Positions 7,962-15,055 of a stretch of DNA of 64,000 nt are shown here, piece after piece. The translations under genes and the position numbers were made by a program. The stretch's first letter is position 1. Each line of letters starts with the position of its first letter. The notes under the pieces were generated by a model that saw only the letters and a list, made by a program, of their open reading frames with translations, was not told the DNA's origin and did not search any database. This stretch comes from Pedobacter sp. SYSU D00535. GTDB lineage: Bacteria; Bacteroidota; Bacteroidia; Sphingobacteriales; Sphingobacteriaceae. The stretch covers positions 186,001-250,000 of the forward strand of contig NZ_JAFEWD010000001.1 of the NCBI RefSeq assembly GCF_017355855.1, given 5' to 3'.

Positions 7962-9524
7962 ATGTGTATTACACGCAATATTTTTATAGTATTTCTTCTT
8001 AGCGCTTTTACTGCCTCAGCTCAGTCGGACGTCATAATATCCAGTACCTCAAAGGACGTGGGTGTTAATTTTATTACTCAAAAAGCCATAAAGGCGACTG
8101 AGTATAATTTCCCCGAACGTATCGATGACATCACGGTGGATAGTTTACGGCAAACCTTGTTGTTAACCTTAAGGGGGATTCGAAATGAAAAATGGTTGGA
8201 TAACAGAGGGATGGGGATGCTTTATGACCCCATCGGCAAGCAGCTAAAGTGGTCTAAAAAGCTGTCATTCCAAACACAAAGTCTGGCTCAATATGGGGGC
8301 ATAACGATTTATAGCTCCGCAGGCAAAAGCTATTGTCTTGACAATGAAAGCGGCGCCCCCTTGTGGGAGATAAAAAGCAGTTTGATTTTTGTCGACACGA
8401 AGCAGAATATAGGCCTTGGATATAAACTAAGTACGAAACCGAAGGAACTAAATACCGTTCAGGGTATCGACCTGAGCAGTGGTATGGTTAAGTGGGAGAG
8501 AACGATCGGTCGAGAATACGGCTGGAATGACGTGCTGTATCTTAACGATTCCTCAATATTGGTAGTAGCAGCAGGATTGCACAGTATTAACCTGAAAACA
8601 GGAAAGGGTTGGGATTACAGTACAATAACCGGGGAGTTTGATCATACAGCTTCAGCTGCAGGAACAGTTCTGGGTGTGGCTGCCGGCCTCCTCACTGGTA
8701 CTTATTCGGTGGCTACAGGACACAATGTTATTAGAGATCTTGTTTCGAATGTTCTCATAGAAAAGGAGGATATCTATTTTGCTTCAAAGCAAACGATAAC
8801 GAAGATCAGCAAGGACGGGAAATTGCAGTGGAGAACGACTTTGCCGGAGGGGAGCGGTAGTAAGTCAGTAATCTTTAAACAGGGCAGCAGTATAGGTATA
8901 ATCAACCTCGGGTACGGAATTATCGGAAATCGCAGGGTAAGTATAGGTGCTCCCTTCATTGCATCTTACAGCACTGAGAACGGGACGGAACTATTTGTTA
9001 CTCCGGTTGGTGAAGGGCAGAAGAAGTATATCAAGTCGTATAAACAGTTAAATGATCACGTAATCTTGCTGTTTAATGATCATGTTTCGCGGTATTCGAT
9101 GAAAACCGGGCTGATCCTCAAAAAGCTTGCGTTTGACACGAAGGATCTTGGAGAGCTCGAATATTTTATTGGGAACCAGGTGTTTGTTCCCCAAGGCGAT
9201 GAATTTAAAAGTTTAGTCGAAACAGCACCTGATAAAACTATCCTCTTCACAAAAAATGGTAAACTGATTGCTGTAGACGGCGACTTAGGCGGGAGTTCAG
9301 AGATAGATGGAAAGGATCTGTACATCCGCTATTTAAGGGAGAACGGACTAAGCTTTATAGCGAAGGATAGAAAGACCTTCGTACTAGACGGGCAGGGTAA
9401 AAAAGTTGGGGAACTTGATCTTGGCAGAGGATCGCTCTTTTTGCAGCAGCGGATTTATTTTCTTGAACGATCCCGTTTGATAGAAGTTGATTTAGCTGAT
9501 TTTCTTTCTCGAACAACTCATTAA
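7962..9524 (+). CDS. Exported PQQ-type beta-propeller protein
   Basis: The ATG at 7962 puts a signal peptide (MCITRNIFIVFLLSAFTASA) at the N-terminus; an upstream in-frame ATG at 7854 would bury it. The 520-residue protein shows repeated blades of the PQQ/BamB kind, e.g. CLDNESGAPLWEIKSS, DLSSGMVKWERTIG and SKDGKLQWRTTLPEG, where a dipeptide such as LW or KW precedes a polar strand. A glycine-alanine hydrophobic stretch (about residues 228-252, AGTVLGVAAGLLTG) interrupts the propeller and is unusual. There is no quinoprotein active-site motif, so this is probably a binding or scaffold propeller rather than a dehydrogenase. It is a single gene, divergent from the histidine kinase, with a 288-bp shared upstream region. 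Confidence 0.65.
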   Translation: MCITRNIFIVFLLSAFTASAQSDVIISSTSKDVGVNFITQKAIKATEYNFPERIDDITVDSLRQTLLLTLRGIRNEKWLDNRGMGMLYDPIGKQLKWSKKLSFQTQSLAQYGGITIYSSAGKSYCLDNESGAPLWEIKSSLIFVDTKQNIGLGYKLSTKPKELNTVQGIDLSSGMVKWERTIGREYGWNDVLYLNDSSILVVAAGLHSINLKTGKGWDYSTITGEFDHTASAAGTVLGVAAGLLTGTYSVATGHNVIRDLVSNVLIEKEDIYFASKQTITKISKDGKLQWRTTLPEGSGSKSVIFKQGSSIGIINLGYGIIGNRRVSIGAPFIASYSTENGTELFVTPVGEGQKKYIKSYKQLNDHVILLFNDHVSRYSMKTGLILKKLAFDTKDLGELEYFIGNQVFVPQGDEFKSLVETAPDKTILFTKNGKLIAVDGDLGGSSEIDGKDLYIRYLRENGLSFIAKDRKTFVLDGQGKKVGELDLGRGSLFLQQRIYFLERSRLIEVDLADFLSRTTH

Positions 9525-9541
9525 AATTCTCCGCCGACTGG

Positions 9542-9659
9542 TTCGTGTCCTCGCGAAATAGGGCTCTTCGGAATTTGTAATTCCGAAGCCGTATAATAGG
9601 ATTTTTAATCCCATTTAATTTGTCCTGTTTGCCGCCGCCCTGGTTCGTGTCCTCACGAA
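9542..9659. repeat. Cluster of TTCGTG and CTTCGGAATT palindromes
   Basis: The cluster has an imperfect TTCGTG-TCCT-CGCGAA (9542-9557), a perfect 10-base stem CTTCGGAATT with loop TGT (9566-9588), a small GGATT-TTT-AATCC hairpin near 9599-9611, and a perfect TTCGTG-TCCT-CACGAA (9644-9659). The same order recurs at 11003-11128. Confidence 0.8.
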
Positions 9660-9694
9660 ACAGACAATTTCCAGCTCTGGAATTTTTTATTATC

Positions 9695-9901
9695 CTACCG
9701 CCAACCCAAGCCGGGAGCAACATGCTCCAGAGTAGAAGACAATACATGCACATTGTAAGCGACACCGAGGGTGTTTGGGAACGATCAACAAGACGAAATC
9801 TGCTTCCTGTATCGCTTCATCCTTAGCCAGCTCCTCGATCAGCTTATCCGGTTCTGCTGCATAGCTTTTCCTAAAGACGGCCCGCTGACCTGTTCTATCT
9901 A
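9695..9901 (-). pseudogene. Broken duplicate of the 3' end of the LLM oxidoreductase gene
   Basis: The sequence matches 11163-11369 closely: the frame still reads AVFRKSYAAEPDKLIEEL and AKDEAIQEAD, as in the intact gene. A one-base insertion after the gtttgg near 9778 shifts the frame, so the last 30 residues no longer match, and a base is missing near 9891. There is no start codon of its own. The similarity continues upstream on the plus strand to 9563 (matching 11035), so repeat and gene end were copied together as one block of about 335 bases. The copy ends abruptly at a half CTTCGGAATT repeat. Confidence 0.9.
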
Positions 9902-10103
9902 GCTCTTCGGAATTTGCAAATTGTGTAAACCCGACACCCACTTAACACTACCTTCGAGCCTCCACTGTTAGCAGCTTGTCCCCCTCAAGCGTGGCACATC
10001 ATGATTGAATTGCCGGGGATTGCGATACCAGAAACACAAGCACAATCAGAAAATCAATACGGGTATGGCAACCCTCCGTTGCCGAAAGCATCAGCAGGAT
10101 GTA

Positions 10104-10481
10104 CTAGTACGCCTGCTTTTCTTTCTGCAGCTTGTGATAATAGATGTAGGATCCGAACACAAGCACCAGGCCCACGAGCATAAATGCCAGGTTTGCAATT
10201 GGAGTTCCAATCATTAGGAACGCGTAGATGGCGCCTATCAGGTCAAATGCGAATCCGGCGTAGGCCCATTCTTTTACCCTGGGGAAGCCCGGTACCAGCA
10301 GCGCGATACTGCCCAGTATCTTGGCCACTGCCAGCAGCTGCAGTACGTTATACGGGTAACCTATAGCCTTCATCATCGCTTCTCCCTGAGGGTTAGGCAT
10401 AAAGCTGGTTACTGCCGACATGAGCATCATGGCAATTAGCAGTACCGTAAAAATCCAGTAAATAATTTTGGTCTTTTTCAT
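10104..10481 (-). CDS. DoxX-like small integral membrane protein
   Basis: I chose the ATG at 10481; the frame extends three codons further only from a TTG. The product has 125 residues with four hydrophobic segments: IIYWIFTVLLIAMMLMSAV, then around LLAVAKILGSIALLVPG, AGFAFDLIGAIYAFLMIG and LAFMLVGLVLVFGSYIYY. The motif KILGSIALL..P.F...KEWAYAGF is typical of the DoxX-like family in Bacteroidota. The biochemical role is not established for this subgroup; some family members are linked to quinone or redox functions. The gene is monocistronic. A perfect TACATTTG motif on the minus strand (10521-10528) could be its -7 element. Confidence 0.75.
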   Translation of the reverse strand: MKKTKIIYWIFTVLLIAMMLMSAVTSFMPNPQGEAMMKAIGYPYNVLQLLAVAKILGSIALLVPGFPRVKEWAYAGFAFDLIGAIYAFLMIGTPIANLAFMLVGLVLVFGSYIYYHKLQKEKQAY

Positions 10482-10520
10482 GTTGATCAATTGTGTTAAG
10501 CGGTAGTTTTATCCGATGAA

Positions 10521-10528
10521 CAAATGTA
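10521..10528 (-). promoter_or_regulatory. Candidate -7 element for the DoxX gene
   Basis: Reads TACATTTG on the minus strand, matching TAnnTTTG, 40 bases before the ATG. No TTG is seen at the expected upstream distance, so confidence is limited. Confidence 0.4.
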
Positions 10529-10681
10529 TTCGTCTTCAATTGTGTTTATGGGTTGTAATTGCGACAAGTTAAGGGGGGATGGCGACATGGGCCATTGGGC
10601 TTTGTGACGGATTCACAAACTGGAAAACGACATTTCCGGTAACATTAGAGATAAATAGTTCTCTTATATAAAAGATTTATA

Positions 10682-10840
10682 ATGAAGAACGATCATAAAA
10701 TAGGTAGGTGGATGGCTATAGGTATTGGGGTGGGTGCTGCGATAGGGGTTGCAATTAATAACATTGCAGTTGGAATTGGCGCCGGTACGGCAATTGGGAT
10801 ACTAATAGGCTTACTTGCCTCAAAACGAAATGTAAATTGA
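10682..10840 (+). CDS. Small glycine-zipper membrane protein (52 residues)
   Basis: The ATG at 10682 opens a 52-residue frame ending in TGA at 10838. After a charged start (MKNDHKIGRWM) comes AIGIGVGAAIGVAIN, then NIAVGIGAGTAIGILIGLL and a basic tail SKRN. The G-x-G and A-x-G spacing is that of glycine-zipper membrane helices, making two tightly packed segments. It would insert in the inner membrane; the function is unknown. Similar very short glycine-zipper proteins are common in Bacteroidota. The A-rich, SD-free upstream region (ataaaagatttata) is normal for the phylum. It lies alone between DoxX and a repeat cluster. Confidence 0.6.
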   Translation: MKNDHKIGRWMAIGIGVGAAIGVAINNIAVGIGAGTAIGILIGLLASKRNVN

Positions 10841-10898
10841 TCAAGACACCAGGGATAGAGCACTATCTTGCACTGTTCTTAAAAATCCGCCGCCGCGG

Positions 10899-11128
10899 TT
10901 CGTGTCCTCACGAAACTGGCAAAATTCAAACTATCGGTTCGTGGAGACACGAACCGAGGCGAAAAGTGTTGCATAATAACAGGCTGAATACCGCCGCCCT
11001 GGTTCGTGTCCTCACGAAAAATGGCAAAATTAGCGCTCTTCGGAATTTGTAATTCCGAAGCCGTATCATAGGATTTTTAATCCGACTTAATCTGTCCTGT
11101 TTGCCGCCCTGGTTCGTGTCCTCACGAA
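10899..11128. repeat. Four TTCGTG palindromes plus one CTTCGGAATT palindrome
   Basis: Perfect hairpins lie at 10899-10914, 10935-10956 (a stronger 9-base stem CGGTTCGTG with loop GAGA), 11003-11018 and 11113-11128. A CTTCGGAATT-TGT-AATTCCGAAG hairpin lies at 11038-11060. The spacers between them are short and share ccgccg phrases. The cluster abuts the 3' end of the LLM oxidoreductase gene. Confidence 0.85.
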
Positions 11129-11162
11129 ACAGACAATTTTCAGCGCTCGAATATTTATCATT

Positions 11163-12185
11163 CTACCGCCAACCCAAGCCGGGAGCAACATGCTCCAGGA
11201 TCGAAGACAATACATGCACGTTATAATCGACACCGAGGGTGTTTGGAATGGTTAACAAGACGGTATCTGCTTCCTGTATCGCTTCATCTTTAGCCAGCTC
11301 CTCGATCAGCTTATCCGGTTCTGCTGCATAGCTTTTCCCAAAGACGGCCCGCTGACCTGGTTCTATATAGCCGAAAGAGTCGGCCGCTTTGCCTTGTCCG
11401 CCAAAGTAATACCTATCGTCATCCGTTACCAGTGCGAAAATAGAGCGACTTACCGAAACCCTGGCTTCCCGTTGATGTCCAGCTTTTTTCCAGGCTTCTT
11501 TAAACGCCCGGATTTGTTCGGCCTGCTGCACGTGGAAGGGTTTGCCGCCCTCATCGAATTTTAGCGTAGAGCTTTGGAGGTGCATTCCGTTTTCCGCTGC
11601 CCAGATAGCTGTTGCATTCGAGGCAGCTCCCCACCAGATCCGCTCCCGCAGATCTTCGGAATGTGGCTCCAAACGCAGCAATCCTGGTGGATTCGGAAAC
11701 ATGGGGTAGGGGTTCGGCTCAGCAAATCCCTCACCTTCTAATTTATCCAGGAACTCCAGCGCTTTCTTGCGCCCCATATCTGCATCTGTTTCACCCGGCG
11801 CGGGTTGGTAGCCAAAATAGCTCCATCCGTCGATCACCTGTTCGGGCGAACCTCTGCTGATGCCTAGCTGTAAACGTCCTCCCGAGATCAGGTCGGCAGC
11901 ACTGGCATCTTCCACCATATACAGTGGGTTTTCATACCGCATGTCGATCACGCCGGTGCCGATTTCAATTTTACTTGTCTTAGCGCCAATGGCGGCCAGC
12001 AAAGGAAAGGGCGATGCCAGCTGACGTGCGAAATGGTGTACACGGAAATAGGCGCCATCTAAACCGATTTCTTCTGCAGCAACTGCAAGATCAATCGACT
12101 GCAACAGGGTATCTGCCGCTGTACGGGTTTTATAGGAGGGATGATCGGACCAGTGTCCGAACGATAGAAATCCAATTTTTTTCAT
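11163..12185 (-). CDS. LLM-class (luciferase-like) flavin-dependent oxidoreductase
   Basis: The ATG at 12185 gives MKKIGFLSFGHW, the usual start of this family; the 45 residues upstream in frame are not family-like. The product has 340 residues, a normal length. The bacterial-luciferase barrel is shown by the N-terminal GFLSFGHW strand, by FRVHHFARQLASPFPLLAAIG and by the IEIGTGVIDMRYENP strand, followed by GRLQLGISRGSPEQV. It should bind FMN and oxidise an unknown small substrate in the cytoplasm, using a reductase made elsewhere. It is monocistronic. Its last 207 bases were copied to 9695-9901. Confidence 0.88.
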   Translation of the reverse strand: MKKIGFLSFGHWSDHPSYKTRTAADTLLQSIDLAVAAEEIGLDGAYFRVHHFARQLASPFPLLAAIGAKTSKIEIGTGVIDMRYENPLYMVEDASAADLISGGRLQLGISRGSPEQVIDGWSYFGYQPAPGETDADMGRKKALEFLDKLEGEGFAEPNPYPMFPNPPGLLRLEPHSEDLRERIWWGAASNATAIWAAENGMHLQSSTLKFDEGGKPFHVQQAEQIRAFKEAWKKAGHQREARVSVSRSIFALVTDDDRYYFGGQGKAADSFGYIEPGQRAVFGKSYAAEPDKLIEELAKDEAIQEADTVLLTIPNTLGVDYNVHVLSSILEHVAPGLGWR

Positions 12186-12488
12186 CAGATACAAATTTAA
12201 AAGATGGGGCGACTTGTAGTGGCGGTGGATGAAATTTGATATTGGGATGGCAGTCGCTGAAGCTGAAGGTTTACTGACAATGCGGGCGTGCAGTAAGACC
12301 GCCACCACTGTCTTCGTCATTCGAACGAAAGAGGGATCTATAGGGACCTGACTGGGGCAGAACTGCCATCACACTATATGAAAGGCTTTCCTACGACCGA
12401 AACGCACTGATCCCATCCTTGAATGGGACCAGTGCGTTTCGCGCTTCAAAAAGTTCCTTGAAAAATCTCAGATCAGGTGCTCTTTACT
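12186..12488. other. Intergenic region with one long hairpin
   Basis: About 300 bases between two minus-strand genes. Apart from the hairpin at 12399-12440 I see no gene or repeat. Confidence 0.5.
12399..12440 (-). terminator. Long hairpin after the hemerythrin gene, possible terminator
   Basis: The 18-base arms start with GAAACGCACTG and pair with CAGTGCGTTTC at a single mismatch, around the 6-base loop CCTTGA. It lies about 50 bases after the stop of the minus-strand hemerythrin gene. No T-run follows on that strand, so termination is likely but not certain. Confidence 0.5.
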
Positions 12489-13133
12489 TCAGTGATCGTC
12501 AACCCTAAAGCCGTTTTTGTTCGCCAGAGCAACAAAAGCATTAAATATTGTTTCAGATACCCGCCCCCTTATTCCCTGGAGCCAGGAGTCTGCTTCCGAT
12601 TCACTGATCGATTTCAAAATCCAGTCTACTTCGACAAGCAGATGGCTCGAAAGATCGGGGCCAACAATGGCCCCTTTCATATCTGCAATTTCCTGATCTG
12701 AAAATTTCTCCCAGAGTAGCTGATTGACTTTTTCCTCTTCTTTTTCCATGTGCTGCAGATGAAAGGCGAGGTACCTGTTAAATGCCCGGCAGATCTGCAG
12801 TCCGAGCGTTTGCCACTTGTGTGGATGGTCTGCTGCTTTCAGATCCTCAAGTAATTTAAGCAGCTGCTCGTTCAAAGCTTCGCCATATAAGTGATCCTTT
12901 TCCAGCTCCTCCATCAATTTGCTATGGTATGCTGCAATCGGCGGAAAAATATAGCGATCCTCGTGGAAGGAATGCCTGGAAATAAGCTCCAGAACTTCAG
13001 TCAGTTTCGAGGAGACATCCGCCCGCTGAGATGTGGAGCGGAAGTCAGTTTTTTGAAGTTCCATTCCTGTATCGAATAGCATTCCTCTAAGGCCTTTATG
13101 GATGTAATAAAAGGTATTATAGCGCTGTTGCAT
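12489..13133 (-). CDS. Hemerythrin HHE-domain protein
   Basis: The 214-residue protein has conserved metal-ligand candidates in the spacing of HHE proteins: His12, the H-S-F-H-E-D cluster at 54-59, EKDH at 78-81, and FHLQHMEKEEE at 124-134. Such four-helix bundles bind a di-iron centre and may sense or store oxygen, NO or iron. The C-terminal 70 residues (WILKSISESEADSWLQGIRG) extend past the bundle. It begins 31 bp after the DUF5602-like lipoprotein gene on the same strand, so the two are probably cotranscribed. Confidence 0.78.
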   Translation of the reverse strand: MQQRYNTFYYIHKGLRGMLFDTGMELQKTDFRSTSQRADVSSKLTEVLELISRHSFHEDRYIFPPIAAYHSKLMEELEKDHLYGEALNEQLLKLLEDLKAADHPHKWQTLGLQICRAFNRYLAFHLQHMEKEEEKVNQLLWEKFSDQEIADMKGAIVGPDLSSHLLVEVDWILKSISESEADSWLQGIRGRVSETIFNAFVALANKNGFRVDDH

Positions 13134-13164
13134 CGGGCTCGTCGTTGTACAGAAATTACGTAAT

Positions 13165-13944
13165 TCACTTCAGGTGGAAATCTTCAAGTACGATCAGGTA
13201 CACCTTTTTACCCGCCTCATACTTTACCCGATAACGGGAGGGATAATGAACTCCCGTTTTCGAGAAAGTTGCTGGTTGAGCAATTTGACCTACGGAATCC
13301 GGTCGGGATTGAAGGTATGCTAAGGTGACCATAGGCTCGTAAAAAGTCACTCGCCTGTCGTATGTACCATATAAAAAGGTTTGAGTAAAGGTACCACCCA
13401 TAGACGAAGGATCGACCCAATGCTTCCCCATTTGCGGGACGCCACCTGGTATTGGGACATAGTTTGCTGGCATAAATTGTGCTTCCGGCAGCAACTCAAT
13501 CTTAGGATCGTCCGGCCCTATCGCAAAGCGCTCCTGCTCTGACATCATATAAAAGTGAATGTCAAAGTGGGGCTTGTCAAAGACGTTCTCAGGGGGATGT
13601 CCATGCGGGTTCCAATCGAGTGTGATATGATCAAACGGAGTCAAATGCTTTTGGGAGGGCAGTTTGAGCGAATAGGAAGGAGCTTCGGCATGGGCCGCAT
13701 GAAGATGACTTCCATCCGGCAGATTCTCCAGCGCCTGCTCTGTAAGCTGCACACCTACGGCCGTAGGTTTACCCGTCACATCAATGGTGATGAAGGCTTT
13801 TGCTTTTCCATTACCAACGGCTACTTCCTCTCCAAAATAGGTTCCTGAAGGGTCACTTGTCTCGTCTTTCTTACAGCTTCCAAGCGTGGAACCGAGGAAA
13901 ATAAAGGCAAAAAGAGTTCCCTTAAACAATGTTCTTGTTTTCAT
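13165..13944 (-). CDS. Lipoprotein, DUF5602/TTHB210-like
   Basis: The signal peptide runs MKTRTLFKGTLFAFIFLGST and the lipobox LGSC puts the lipidated Cys at residue 24, so the protein is anchored in a membrane. The 259-residue protein has a His-rich central part (SHLHAAHAEAP, HPPENVFDKPHFDIHFYMM). This, with DHITLDWNPHGHPP, resembles the DUF5602 or TTHB210-like domain known from Thermus and many Bacteroidota. No enzymatic role is established for that domain, and the histidines might bind metal. It is first in a likely two-gene operon with the hemerythrin protein. Confidence 0.65.
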   Translation of the reverse strand: MKTRTLFKGTLFAFIFLGSTLGSCKKDETSDPSGTYFGEEVAVGNGKAKAFITIDVTGKPTAVGVQLTEQALENLPDGSHLHAAHAEAPSYSLKLPSQKHLTPFDHITLDWNPHGHPPENVFDKPHFDIHFYMMSEQERFAIGPDDPKIELLPEAQFMPANYVPIPGGVPQMGKHWVDPSSMGGTFTQTFLYGTYDRRVTFYEPMVTLAYLQSRPDSVGQIAQPATFSKTGVHYPSRYRVKYEAGKKVYLIVLEDFHLK

Positions 13945-14060
13945 TTTTTTTATAAATATTTAGTAATGAGCTAATAAAGCAGGTGGCACTAAGGCACAGC
14001 TTCATTCAGAATAGTTAGCAATAAGCCGATATCGTCAAACCGCTAATTCAGGTTAATCAA

Positions 14061-14534
14061 TTATACCATTTCGACGCCGTAGTCTTTCAGCGTGTTGATG
14101 TTATGATAGACAACTTCTGCAGGAGGCGGGCCTTGCATGGCAGGTAGGGGTTTCATGTCTTCTGCCGGAGCGCTATTATCCCAGAACCATTGGTCCAAGC
14201 CCGCTGGACTGATCCACATCAGCACTTTAGCTACATCTGTTTTCACCTGGAAGGTGTGACTTACCTCTTTCGGCAGATAAACATAATCTCCGGCAGCTGC
14301 CTCGAAAAACTGTTCGCCGATCTTAAAGGTGATTTTGCCCTCAAGAAGGTAATACGCCTCGTCTTCATGAGAATGGATGTGTTCAGGAGGTTCGGCACCT
14401 GGCTGCACGTCAATCTTTAAAAGTGCGTGAGCGTTTCCGGTTTCTTCGCCTTTAACAAGGAAGTGAAAAAGTGCTCCTGGAATTGCTCTTGAGTTTCCAG
14501 GCTTCGGTTGATTTAAAAATCCTGTAAGTTTCAT
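14061..14534 (-). CDS. Cupin-domain protein
   Basis: The 157-residue protein is a single double-stranded beta-helix. Cupin motif 1 is PPEHIHSHEDEAYYLLEG (residues about 49-66), with the His, His and Glu metal ligands and the conserved glycine. Motif 2 is AGDYVYLPKEVSHTF (about 81-95), with the third His. The C-terminal QWFWDNSAPA segment is seen in many Bacteroidota cupins of the quercetin-dioxygenase-like group. The substrate is unknown and it may be a metal-dependent dioxygenase or binding protein. It is divergent from the MarR gene at 14621, and an operator-like palindrome overlaps its promoter, so that regulator probably represses it. Confidence 0.85.
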   Translation of the reverse strand: MKLTGFLNQPKPGNSRAIPGALFHFLVKGEETGNAHALLKIDVQPGAEPPEHIHSHEDEAYYLLEGKITFKIGEQFFEAAAGDYVYLPKEVSHTFQVKTDVAKVLMWISPAGLDQWFWDNSAPAEDMKPLPAMQGPPPAEVVYHNINTLKDYGVEMV

Positions 14535-14552
14535 ACTATTTTCTTATTTTTG

Positions 14553-14567
14553 GTAAGTTTAACTTAC
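14553..14567. promoter_or_regulatory. Palindromic operator between cupin and MarR genes
   Basis: GTAAGTT-T-AACTTAC is a perfect 7+7 palindrome. It lies directly downstream of the minus-strand -7 element of the cupin gene, where the transcript should begin. This is where a MarR dimer would block transcription. That it is bound by the adjacent MarR protein is inference. Confidence 0.7.
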
Positions 14568-14569
14568 TA

Positions 14570-14602
14570 CAAAGGTAAGGCAAACTGACTATTTGTTGCA
14601 AA
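14570..14602 (-). promoter_or_regulatory. Consensus promoter of the cupin gene
   Basis: On the minus strand the -33 element TTTG (14599-14602) is followed after 21 bases by TACCTTTG (14570-14577), an exact match to TAnnTTTG. Confidence 0.7.
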
Positions 14603-14620
14603 TCTTTTTTAATAAAAAAA

Positions 14621-15055
14621 ATGAACAATCAAAAAAACTCCGGGGCCTACTTTCGGGAGTTGCTGGATGAACTTATTGAAAATCTGCATAATAAATTGGC
14701 CGAGGAGGGATATGAAGAGATCAGGCCCTCGCATGGTACCGTATTTCAATATATACGAGAAGCTGGTTCCCGGATCACGGAATTAGCCAGCGAAGGAAAA
14801 ATTACCAAGCAGTCGATGAGTGCTATTGTGTACGAACTGGAAGAGAAAGGTTATTTGATGCGAAAGCCAGACAGCTCGGATAAGCGGGCCGTTCTATTTG
14901 TCCTGACAGAGAAGGGAAAGCAGGTAAAGGCTCTTGGACAGTCAATCAATTCGCAATTTGAAAAAAAGTGGGAAGTTAAGCTGGGAAAGAAAAAGTATGC
15001 AGACTTCAGGCGATGTTTGGAAATACTGTGTGATGAGCCGGAGGGGAGCGTGTAG
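14621..15055 (+). CDS. MarR-family transcriptional regulator
   Basis: The 144-residue protein has the winged-helix order of MarR: a helical start (SGAYFRELLDELIENL), a recognition region (SRITELASEGKITKQSMSAI), then the wing YLMRKPDSSDKRAVLFVLTE with the conserved D-x-R, and a long C-terminal dimer helix. It should bind DNA as a dimer and lose affinity on ligand binding. It is divergent from the cupin gene, with only 86 bp between the starts and a perfect palindrome in that gap. It probably controls the cupin and itself. Confidence 0.88.
   Translation: MNNQKNSGAYFRELLDELIENLHNKLAEEGYEEIRPSHGTVFQYIREAGSRITELASEGKITKQSMSAIVYELEEKGYLMRKPDSSDKRAVLFVLTEKGKQVKALGQSINSQFEKKWEVKLGKKKYADFRRCLEILCDEPEGSV

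Larger units (their letters stand above)
9525..10103. other. Repeat-rich gap with a gene remnant
   Basis: No intact gene is visible. The gap holds two TTCGTG-TCCT-CACGAA-type hairpins (9542-9557 imperfect, 9644-9659 perfect), a CTTCGGAATT hairpin (9566-9588), a broken copy of the LLM oxidoreductase 3' end (9695-9901), and a half copy of the CTTCGGAATT repeat right at the break (9902-9916). Confidence 0.75.

Noticed and set aside
9355-9765. Minus-strand open frame across the end of the propeller gene and the repeats
   Set aside because: It is antisense to a convincing gene and then runs through hairpin repeats; no protein features.
10899-11018. GGTTCGTGTCC resembles a tRNA T-arm
   Set aside because: No acceptor, D-arm or anticodon arm lies around it; it is a hairpin repeat present in several copies.
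12192-12199. TAAATTTG on the minus strand before the LLM oxidoreductase ATG
   Set aside because: It would put the transcript start almost at the ATG, and there is no -33 element; could be chance in A/T-rich DNA.
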